Assembly (NCBI GenBank): GCA_035718085.1
Contig: DASTHS010000034.1
Span: 1-12,180, forward strand
DNA length: 12,180 nt
Direction of reading: 5' to 3'
DNA from: DASTHS01 sp035718085
GTDB taxonomy: Bacteria > Actinomycetota > Acidimicrobiia > Acidimicrobiales > Palsa-688
Shown here: one piece after another, positions 6,535 to 12,180 of the stretch
Numbering within the stretch: the stretch's first letter is position 1
Layout of the letters: the number at the start of each line of letters is the position of its first letter
Notes under the pieces: model-generated
Told to the model about the DNA's origin: nothing
The model's input: the letters and a program-made list of their open reading frames with translations, nothing else
Database searches by the model: none
Position numbers and translations under genes: made by a program

Positions 6535-7380
6535 TCAGCCGACGCGGGTGAGGGCCACCTCGACGGAGAGGCCGGCGGTGGGTCCGCCGTCGATGACGCC
6601 CTTGAACGGTGCGACGTCGGTGTAGTCGCGGCCGCGGGCGACCAGCACGTGGCGCTCGCCGACGGGCCAGCCGCTGGTGGGGTCGAAGCCCCGCCAGTCG
6701 CCGGTCCACCATTCGACCCACGCGTGGCTCTCGCCGAGCAGGCGCTGGCCGACGCCGGCATCCGCGTTCGGGTGCAGGTAGCCCGAGCAGTAGCGGGCGG
6801 GGATGCCGGCGGCGCGCAGCACGGCGAGGGTGAGGTGGGCGAAGTCTTGGCACACCCCGGCGCCGCCGTCCCAGGCCTCCACCGCCGAGGTGTGCACGCC
6901 GGTCGATCCCGGGAGGTAGCGCAGCTGGTCGTGGACCCAGCCCGCGGCGGCCCGGGCGGCGTCGTCGGGGGTCGCCGCCGCGGCGCGCAGCTCGGCGGCG
7001 ACCGCCACGAGGCGGTCGTCGACCGGCACCGCCCTGGTCGGTGCGAGCACCTCGGCGAAGTCGTCGAGGCGCTGGGCGTCGGCGAGCACGTCCCAGCCGA
7101 CGGGGGCGGCGGCGGCCACCAGCACGCTGGTCTCCACCGTCGAGGCGCCGGTGACCACCAGGTCGGTGTGGGCCTCGTGCACGTCGAAGGCGTGCACGAT
7201 CGAGCCCCAATAGTCGATGTAGCGGTACGGCCGCGTCGCCGGGGTCACGGCGACCGCCGACTCGAGCACCAGCTGGGTGGTGGTGGTGAGGGGGGTGATG
7301 CGCGCCTCGTTGTACGACTTCCCCACCGGTCCGGCGTAGCGGTAGTGCGACCGGTGGGACACGGCGATGCGCCAGCTCAC
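6535..7380 (-). CDS. Transglutaminase-like cysteine protein with bacterial transglutaminase N-terminal domain
   Basis: This 281-residue protein combines an N-terminal beta-rich domain (about 1-90; SHYRYAGPVGKSYNEARITP is typical) with a transglutaminase-like catalytic core (about 140-250). The papain-like triad is intact: C177 in GVCQDFAHL, H219 in ESHAWVEWW, and D233 in GFDPTSG. Members of this branch are thought to act as cysteine peptidases or acyl-transferases rather than animal-type cross-linkers, and few have been tested. There is no signal peptide, so it should act in the cytoplasm. The GTG at 7380 overlaps the alpha-E stop (GTGA) and starts the protein exactly at the conserved WRIAVSHRSHYRY. 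It therefore belongs to the same operon as the ATP-grasp and alpha-E genes, with which this family is repeatedly found. The frame stays open further upstream across the alpha-E gene, but that extension is not conserved-looking. Confidence 0.93.
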   Translation of the reverse strand: MSWRIAVSHRSHYRYAGPVGKSYNEARITPLTTTTQLVLESAVAVTPATRPYRYIDYWGSIVHAFDVHEAHTDLVVTGASTVETSVLVAAAAPVGWDVLADAQRLDDFAEVLAPTRAVPVDDRLVAVAAELRAAAATPDDAARAAAGWVHDQLRYLPGSTGVHTSAVEAWDGGAGVCQDFAHLTLAVLRAAGIPARYCSGYLHPNADAGVGQRLLGESHAWVEWWTGDWRGFDPTSGWPVGERHVLVARGRDYTDVAPFKGVIDGGPTAGLSVEVALTRVG

Positions 7381-8351
7381 GGCGCCACCCCGGCCCGGTC
7401 GGAGGCGACCGGCTCGCCGCCGCTCCACACCACGGCGGCGCCGGAGCGGAAGTAGCGCTCGGCCAGGGCGGCCGAGGCGGCCGAGCACGCGCGTTGCACC
7501 ACCCGCAGCTGCGCCCCGAGGTCGCCCACGAGCAGCGCAGGGTCGCCGTACTCGAGGTCGGTGCGCACCCGCCCCACCTCCCGGCGCGCCTCGTCGGTGA
7601 CACCGGCCCGGCTCGGGGAAGGGTCGAGCTCGCCGAGGCAGCGCTCGGCCTCGGTGAGGGCCCGCAGGATCGAGCGCGGGAACAGCCGGTCGAGCACCAG
7701 GAACTGCGCGGCCAGGGCCGGCTCCACCTCCCGGCGGTAGGTGCGCAGGTAGGCCTCGTGGGCCGAGCACGACCGCAGCAGCACCACCCACTCGACCTGC
7801 TCGTCGTCGAGCACCTCCAGGCCGGTGGTCAGCAGTCGGCTGAGCATGTCGACCCGCTCCAGGCTGCGGCCGATCACCAGGAACCGCCAGGCGTCGTCGT
7901 GGCTCATGGTGTGCTCGGCCAGGCCGGCGATCACCGCGCTGCGCTCGCGCACGAAGCGGAAGAACGACGACGGCCCCCCCGCCCGCCCCTGGGCCACCTG
8001 GGCCGGCAGCGCGTTGTAGGTGCTGTTGAGCGCCTCCCACAGCTCGGAGCTGATGGCCTCGGCCACCCCCCGGGCGTTGGTGCGGGCGGCGGCCAGCGAC
8101 GCGGCGATCGAGCACGTGCCGGCCTCGTCGTAGGCGAGGCGCTCGGTGACCCAGCGCACGTCGAGCGCCCGCCCCGCCGCCGGTGGCGTGGCGCCCATCG
8201 TCGCCAGGAGGCTCCGGCACGCCAGGTCTTCGTCGACCAGCGCCCCCTCGAGCAGTTGGTGCACGTAGACGTCGAGGATGCGGGCCGTGTCGTCGGCCCG
8301 CTCCACGTAGCGCCCCAGCCAGTAGAGGCTCTCGGCGATGCGGCTCAGCAC
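7377..8351 (-). CDS. Alpha-E domain-containing protein (DUF403)
   Basis: This 324-residue, mostly helical protein belongs to the alpha-E family. It begins LSRIAESLYWLGRYVERADDTAR, the hallmark first helix with E7, W11, R14, E17 and R18, and later has SLERVDMLSRLL, SCSAHEAYLRTYR and FPRSILRAL, all typical. The family has conserved acidic and basic residues, no proven activity, and a strong genomic link to circularly permuted ATP-grasp and transglutaminase-like genes, as described in comparative-genomic work on amidoligases. The GTG at 8351 is chosen because it starts directly at the conserved helix. It overlaps the ATP-grasp stop by 7 nt (GTGCTGA), and no Shine-Dalgarno sequence precedes it; the CAA/CAG repeat occupies that area, so translation is probably coupled to the upstream gene. 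The stop overlaps the next gene's GTG by 4 nt. It may be a partner or adaptor of the ligase, which is an inference. Confidence 0.93.
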   Translation of the reverse strand: MLSRIAESLYWLGRYVERADDTARILDVYVHQLLEGALVDEDLACRSLLATMGATPPAAGRALDVRWVTERLAYDEAGTCSIAASLAAARTNARGVAEAISSELWEALNSTYNALPAQVAQGRAGGPSSFFRFVRERSAVIAGLAEHTMSHDDAWRFLVIGRSLERVDMLSRLLTTGLEVLDDEQVEWVVLLRSCSAHEAYLRTYRREVEPALAAQFLVLDRLFPRSILRALTEAERCLGELDPSPSRAGVTDEARREVGRVRTDLEYGDPALLVGDLGAQLRVVQRACSAASAALAERYFRSGAAVVWSGGEPVASDRAGVAP

Positions 8352-9928
8352 GGCGGCGGCTGTTGCTGTTGCTGTTGCTGTTGCTGGGGCTGGTCGTCGC
8401 CCGCCCCCGGGCCGGGGTCGATCGCCGGGGCCGGCGGCAGGGGCCGGGCGGCCAGCGCCCGGGCCCGGGGGGCGGGGGCGTCGCCCATGGTCACCCACGT
8501 GTCCTTGCTGCCGCCGCCCTGGCTGGAGTTGACCACCATGCCGCCCTCGGGGAGGGCCACCCGGGTGAGGCCGCCGGGCACCACCCACACCGACGTGCCG
8601 TCGTGCACGGCGAAGGGCCGCAGGTCGAGGTGGCGGGGGGCGAGGCGCCCGCCGCCGACGTCGGTGGGGGCCGTCGACAACGACACAGGGACCTGGGCGA
8701 TCCACGCCCGGGGATCCGCGGCGACGGCCCGGCGCGCCACCGCGAGTTCCTCGTCACCTGCCTGCGGACCGATGATGATCCCGTACCCGCCCGAGCCCGC
8801 CACCGGCTTGAGCACGAGCTCGTCGAGGTGGTCGAGCACATGAGCCAGCTGCTCGGGGTCCTCGAGGCGGTAGGTGTCCACGTTGGGCAGGATCGGCTCC
8901 TCGCCCAGGTAGTAGCGGATCATGTCGGGCACGTAGGTGTAGGCCAGCTTGTCGTCGGCCACCCCGTTGCCCACCGCGTTGGCGATGGCCACGTTGCCGG
9001 CCCGCGCCGCGTTGAGGATGCCCGCCACCCCGACCAGCGAGTCGGGCCGGAAGTGCAGGGGGTCGAGGAAGTCGTCGTCGACGCGCCGGTACACCACGTC
9101 GACGCGCTGGCGGCCGCTGGTGGTGCGCATGTAGACGACGTCGTTGCGGCAGAACAGGTCCCGGCCCTCGACCAGCTCCACGCCCATCTGGCGGGCCAGG
9201 AACGAGTGCTCGAAGTACGCCGAGTTGAACACCCCCGGTGTGAGCACCACCACGTTGGGATCGCTGACCCCCGCCGGGGCGGCGGCGCGCAGCGCCTCGA
9301 GCAACCGCGCCGGGTACGAGGCGACGGGCAGCACCCGGTGGATGGCGAACAGCTCGGGGAAGGTGCGGGCCATCATGCGCCGGTTCTCGACGACGTAGCC
9401 GATGCCGGAAGGGCAGCGGATGTTGTCTTCGAGCACCCGGAAGCGACCGTCGGCGTCGCGCACCACGTCGATGCCGGCCACCTGGATGCGCGCCCCGTTG
9501 GGCGGGTCGACGCCCCACGCAGCGCGGTGCATGTGCGCCGAGGTGGTGACCAGCCGGCGGGGCACCACCCGGTCGTCGAGGATGCGCCCGGCACCGTAGA
9601 GGTCGGCCAGGAACGCCTCGAGGGCCCGCACCCGCTGCACCACGCCGGCCTCCAGCACCCGCCACTCGTCCTCGGGGATCACCCGGGGCACCGGGTCGAG
9701 GGGCCACGGCCGCTCCTCACCCGACAGCTGGAAGGTGATGCCCCGGTCCCGGAAGGCCCGGTCGCGTGCCGCCGCCCGCTCCTCGAACTCGTCGGGGGAG
9801 AGGGCCTGCAGGGCGTCGTGCAGCTCCCGCGCCGCCGGGCGCACCGACCCCTCTGCGTCGAACATCTCGTCCCACGCAGGGGTGCCCAGCGTGGTCGCCG
9901 GGCGGTACCCCTCGAAGAGATCGGCCAC
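8345..9928 (-). CDS. Circularly permuted ATP-grasp protein with polyglutamine C-terminal tail
   Basis: ATP-grasp enzymes join a carboxylate to an amine through an acyl phosphate. This 527-residue protein is of the circularly permuted type (DUF404/DUF407, CP_ATPgrasp). Visible landmarks are FEGYRPATTLGTPAWDEMFD at the N-terminus, LEDNIRCPSGIGYVVENR around 166-182, NDVVYMRTT, NAVGNGVADDK, VLKPVAGSGGYG with K374 and the glycine-rich loop at 378-383, and SSQGGGSKDTWV near the normal C-terminal end. After this comes an extra tail of about 47 residues (481-527), rich in Pro and Ala, with nine Gln in a row, three Pro and a terminal Cys. The GTG at 9928 is fixed by an in-frame TGA just upstream; no Shine-Dalgarno sequence was seen. 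It is the first gene of the operon with alpha-E, transglutaminase-like and amidase genes. The expected product is a peptide-like amide of unknown identity. The tail has no recognisable function. Confidence 0.94.
   Translation of the reverse strand: MADLFEGYRPATTLGTPAWDEMFDAEGSVRPAARELHDALQALSPDEFEERAAARDRAFRDRGITFQLSGEERPWPLDPVPRVIPEDEWRVLEAGVVQRVRALEAFLADLYGAGRILDDRVVPRRLVTTSAHMHRAAWGVDPPNGARIQVAGIDVVRDADGRFRVLEDNIRCPSGIGYVVENRRMMARTFPELFAIHRVLPVASYPARLLEALRAAAPAGVSDPNVVVLTPGVFNSAYFEHSFLARQMGVELVEGRDLFCRNDVVYMRTTSGRQRVDVVYRRVDDDFLDPLHFRPDSLVGVAGILNAARAGNVAIANAVGNGVADDKLAYTYVPDMIRYYLGEEPILPNVDTYRLEDPEQLAHVLDHLDELVLKPVAGSGGYGIIIGPQAGDEELAVARRAVAADPRAWIAQVPVSLSTAPTDVGGGRLAPRHLDLRPFAVHDGTSVWVVPGGLTRVALPEGGMVVNSSQGGGSKDTWVTMGDAPAPRARALAARPLPPAPAIDPGPGAGDDQPQQQQQQQQQPPPC
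8360..8386 (-). repeat. CAG/CAA microsatellite encoding nine glutamines
   Basis: On the minus strand CAG and CAA codons alternate for nine triplets (27 bp, a 6-bp period), then three CCG codons, TGC and the stop. The run lies 9 bp upstream of the alpha-E start codon. Loss or gain of 6-bp units would keep the frame and only change tail length. The run is visibly lower in GC than everything around it. Confidence 0.9.
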
Positions 9929-10300
9929 GGTCGCCAGTCAAGCACCGGCGTGTTTCGGGGACGTTGCCGGCCCGCCGGCTGGCGCTGCGGCGGTGGTCAG
10001 CCCGGGGGCGGTGCGTCGAACCGGCCGGTGCCGTGCTGCCCTGCGCCCTCGCACCGATCGCCTCCCTGGGCGAGCTCGGCGCGGTGGCCGACGCGTTCGC
10101 TCGTCCCGGTCGTGCCACTTCCCGCCTGTCCGCGCTCACCGAGCCCGGGGATGTGCGGAGTTGGTGTAGCCATGCGGTACCAACCACGCACCACCAACCA
10201 CGCACCACCAACCACGCACCACCAACCACGCACCACCAACCACGCACAGGTGCAGCACCAGGCGGCGCGGTCGCCAGGGCGCCGAGGGCACCCAGGGCGG
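9929..10300. other. Gene-free gap upstream of the ATP-grasp operon
   Basis: These 372 bp separate the DUF3054 stop from the ATP-grasp start; both neighbours are on the minus strand. The gap holds the 14-bp repeat array and should contain the promoter of the ATP-grasp operon. No convincing TAnnnT box with a matching -35 was found. Short open frames cross it on both strands, but their third-position GC is lower than in the neighbouring genes and they show no family resemblance. A 6-bp inverted repeat (GTTGGT at 10160-10165, ACCAAC at 10179-10184) overlaps the edge of the array. Confidence 0.7.
10179..10248. repeat. Five tandem copies of a 14-bp repeat
   Basis: The unit ACCAACCACGCACC occurs at 10179, 10193, 10207 and 10221 without a mismatch, and at 10235 with a single change in its last base. 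The minus strand reads GGTGCGTGGTTGGT, giving three GG runs per unit, so a two-layer G-quadruplex is possible. The period is not a multiple of three, so it is not a coding repeat. There are no unique spacers, so it is not a CRISPR array. It lies about 250-320 bp upstream of the ATP-grasp start. Confidence 0.95.
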
Positions 10301-10663
10301 TCAGGCGCGCAGGGCCAGGCGGACGGCCAGGCGGCCGGCGCCGAAGCACAGGCCGAGGAACACCAGGGCGACCACCACGAACGGCGCGGCGGTGCCCTGC
10401 CCGGCGACGACCCGCAGCCCCATGCCCACCACCACGGTGACGGCGGTGACGACGACCCACGCCCGGGGGCCGGCGCCCGGCGGCCGGTCGGCGGCGAGGG
10501 CGACGAGCGCCCAGCCGGCGGCCAGGCCGGCGGCGAAGGGCCAGAGGGTCGACACGACGCCGGTGACGGTCTCCCCGTGGTGGTGCGACGCCCGGCCGAT
10601 CACCACGAACGCCAGCACGGCGACCACGTCGAGGGCACCGACCAGCACCCGGCGCCGGGCCAC
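10301..10663 (-). CDS. DUF3054 family membrane protein
   Basis: This small integral membrane protein of about 120 residues is of the DUF3054 type, an uncharacterised family found mainly in Actinomycetota. The recognisable order is ALDVVAVLAFVVIGRASHHHGE, a WPFAAGLAAGWALV helix, a helix ending VVGMGLRVVAGQGTA, and a last helix FVVVALVFLGLCFGAG followed by basic residues. Four membrane helices are predicted by eye at about 8-23, 39-57, 69-87 and 93-110. The GTG at 10663 is chosen; the GTG at 10648 is also possible (115 residues), and neither has a clear ribosome binding site. It begins 23 nt after the typA stop and is probably co-transcribed with it. The frame remains open into typA, but that upstream part is a shadow. 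The function is unknown, and nothing ties it mechanistically to TypA. Confidence 0.87.
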   Translation of the reverse strand: MARRRVLVGALDVVAVLAFVVIGRASHHHGETVTGVVSTLWPFAAGLAAGWALVALAADRPPGAGPRAWVVVTAVTVVVGMGLRVVAGQGTAAPFVVVALVFLGLCFGAGRLAVRLALRA

Positions 10664-10686
10664 GTCAGGGCGCGCGGCCGTCGGGG

Positions 10687-12180
10687 TCAGGCGCTGGCCG
10701 AGGCGGTGGCCTTGGCCTGCTTCGACCGCCGGCCGCGCACCTGGGCGTCGAGCTCGACCTTGCGCAGGCGGATCTGGGTGGGCGTCACCTCGACGCACTC
10801 GTCTTCCCGGATGAACTCCAGGGCCTGCTCGAGCGACAGCTGGCGGTGGGGGATCAGCGGGATGGTGTGGTCGGAGGAGGAGGTGCGCATGTTGGTGAGC
10901 TTCTTCTCCTTCGTGGGGTTGACGTCCATGTCCTCGCTGCGGGCGTTCTCGCCGACGATCATGCCCTCGTAGACCTCGACGCCCGGGCCGACGAACATGG
11001 CGCCGCGGTCTTGCAGGTTGGTGAGGGCGTAGGCCGTGGTGGGCCCGCGCCGGTCGGCGACCATGGAGCCGTTGGGGCGGGTGCGCAGCTCGCCCATCCA
11101 GGGCTCGTAGCCCTCGAAGACGTGGTGGAGCTGGCCCGTGCCGCGGGTCTCGGTGAGGAACTCGGTACGGAAGCCGATCAGGCCGCGGGACGGCACCAGC
11201 CACTCCATGCGCGACCAGCCGGAGGTGGCGTGGCTGACGATGGTCTCCATGCGGCCCTTGCGCAGGCTGAGCAGCTGGGTGACGACGCCGACGTACTCCT
11301 CGGGCACGTCGACCGACACCCGCTCGACGGGCTCGTGCACCTTCCCGTCGATCTCCCGGGTCAGCACCTGCGGCTTGCCGACGGTCAGCTCGAAGCCCTC
11401 CCGGCGCATCAGCTCGACGAGCACGGCGAGGGCCAGCTCGCCGCGGCCCTGGACCTCCCAGGTGTCGGGCCGCTCGGTGGGCAGCACCCGGATCGACACG
11501 TTGCCGACCAGCTCACGTTCGAGCCGGTCCTTGATGAAGCGGGCGGTGAGCTTGGTGCCGGGGGCGTGGCCGTCGACGGCGCGGCCGGCCAGCGGCGAGG
11601 TGTTGGCGCCGATGGTCATGCCGATCGACGGCTCGTCGATGGTGATGACCGGGAGCTGTCGGGGGTCGTCGGGGTCGGCGAGGGTGTCGCCGATCATGAT
11701 CTCGGGGATGCCGGCGATGGCGATGATGTCGCCCGGTCCTGCCCCGTCGGCGGGGGCGTCGACCCGGTCGAGGGCCTCGGTGACGTACACCTCGGTGAGG
11801 CGGACGCGCTCCATCGACCCGTCGTGGCGGCACCAGGCCACGCTGTCGCCCTTCTTCACCCGGCCGTTGCGGATGCGGCACAGGGCCAGGCGACCGACGT
11901 AGGGGGAGGCGTCGAGGTTGGTGACCAGCGCCTGGAAGGGGTGGCCGTCCTCGTAGGTGGGTGCCGGGATGCGGTCGAGCAAGAGGTCGAGCAGCACCCG
12001 CAGGTCGCTGGCTGCCTCGACGGCGACGGCGGCGGCGTCGGGAGAGTCGGACATCGCCGCCTTGCCCGCCTTGGCGTTGCAGTAGACGATCGGGAACTCG
12101 ATCTGGGTCTCGTCGGCGCCGAGGTCGATGAACAGCTCGTACACGGCGTCGACCACCTCCGACGGCCGGGCGTCGGGCCG
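10687..12180 (-). CDS. typA: Translational GTPase TypA/BipA, C-terminal part (5' end outside window)
   Basis: TypA/BipA is a ribosome-associated GTPase related to EF-G and LepA that helps large-subunit assembly and growth under stress or cold. The window shows 497 residues, all but roughly the first 130. At the right edge the frame continues as RPDARPSEVVDAVYELF, which in the family follows directly after the NKxD nucleotide motif, so the true start is outside and the ATG/GTG candidates near 12156 are internal. Visible parts are the end of the G domain (FPIVYCNAKAGKA), the beta-barrel domain (SPYVGRLALCRIRNGRVKKGD), and the TypA-specific C-terminal region: VPSRGLIGFRTEFLTETRGT, RRGPTTAYALTNLQDRG, EDMDVNPTKEKKLTNMR. 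It ends in a basic, Ala/Ser-rich tail. A DUF3054 gene follows on the same strand. Identity is secure. Confidence 0.97.
   Translation of the reverse strand, partial: RPDARPSEVVDAVYELFIDLGADETQIEFPIVYCNAKAGKAAMSDSPDAAAVAVEAASDLRVLLDLLLDRIPAPTYEDGHPFQALVTNLDASPYVGRLALCRIRNGRVKKGDSVAWCRHDGSMERVRLTEVYVTEALDRVDAPADGAGPGDIIAIAGIPEIMIGDTLADPDDPRQLPVITIDEPSIGMTIGANTSPLAGRAVDGHAPGTKLTARFIKDRLERELVGNVSIRVLPTERPDTWEVQGRGELALAVLVELMRREGFELTVGKPQVLTREIDGKVHEPVERVSVDVPEEYVGVVTQLLSLRKGRMETIVSHATSGWSRMEWLVPSRGLIGFRTEFLTETRGTGQLHHVFEGYEPWMGELRTRPNGSMVADRRGPTTAYALTNLQDRGAMFVGPGVEVYEGMIVGENARSEDMDVNPTKEKKLTNMRTSSSDHTIPLIPHRQLSLEQALEFIREDECVEVTPTQIRLRKVELDAQVRGRRSKQAKATASASA

Noticed and set aside
9997..10173. 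Short minus-strand frame beginning MATPTPHIPG in the gene-free gap
   Set aside because: Its third-position GC is clearly lower than in neighbouring genes, it has no ribosome binding site and no family resemblance, so it is probably not coding.
10179..10248. CRISPR-like array
   Set aside because: The units are contiguous 14-mers with no spacers and no cas genes are near, so it is a simple tandem repeat.
8183..10972. A 929-codon open frame on the plus strand across the ATP-grasp, DUF3054 and typA genes
   Set aside because: It is a mirror of GC-rich genes on the other strand, low in complexity, crosses the 14-bp repeat array, and matches no family.
10664..11203. N-terminal extension of the DUF3054 gene into typA
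   Set aside because: The extension is a shadow of typA in another frame; the DUF3054 domain starts just after the typA stop.

Overview
This is a very GC-rich stretch (about 70% or more by eye, with G or C in nearly every third codon position and frequent GTG starts). The gene set points to the Actinomycetota: a DUF3054 membrane protein, a circularly permuted ATP-grasp/alpha-E/transglutaminase cassette, YqgE/AlgH, and GTG starts without Shine-Dalgarno sequences. A deep lineage such as Acidimicrobiia is plausible, but that placement is an inference and cannot be proven from the window. No rRNA, tRNA, CRISPR array, transposase or phage gene was seen. The DNA looks chromosomal and densely packed.

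Layout. Bases 2-586 (+) hold the 3' two thirds of trpA, the end of a tryptophan operon lying to the left. Bases 714-2458 (+) hold a two-gene unit: a haloalkane dehalogenase of the DhlA type whose stop overlaps the start of a metallo-beta-lactamase-fold hydrolase (ATGA). Bases 2513-3559 (-) hold a zinc-dependent medium-chain dehydrogenase of the glucose-dehydrogenase type. It faces the dehalogenase unit tail to tail. It is divergent, with only 30 bp between starts, from a YqgE/AlgH gene at 3590-4144 (+). That gene shares its stop region (CTAG) with a convergent TauD/TfdA-type dioxygenase at 4141-5016 (-).

Bases 5087-9928 form a minus-strand operon. Reading in the direction of transcription it encodes a circularly permuted ATP-grasp ligase, an alpha-E protein, a transglutaminase-like cysteine protein and an amidase-signature hydrolase. 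The first three genes overlap by 7 and 4 nt, and the amidase follows after 44 nt. ATP-grasp, alpha-E and transglutaminase form a known conserved but functionally unproven cassette, predicted from comparative genomics to make, process or transfer peptide-like amide bonds. The amidase is a natural candidate fourth member. The ATP-grasp protein carries an unusual C-terminal Pro/Ala-rich tail ending in nine glutamines encoded by a CAA/CAG microsatellite.

Upstream of this operon is a 372-bp gene-free gap (9929-10300) with five tandem copies of a 14-bp repeat whose G-rich strand is the transcribed-sense strand of both flanking operons. Bases 10301-12180 (-) hold the typA/bipA translational GTPase, cut by the window edge, followed by a small DUF3054 membrane protein.

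The most interesting material is the ATP-grasp/alpha-E/transglutaminase/amidase operon with its polyglutamine tail and the 14-bp repeat array upstream. The rest is ordinary housekeeping and catabolic accessory content.
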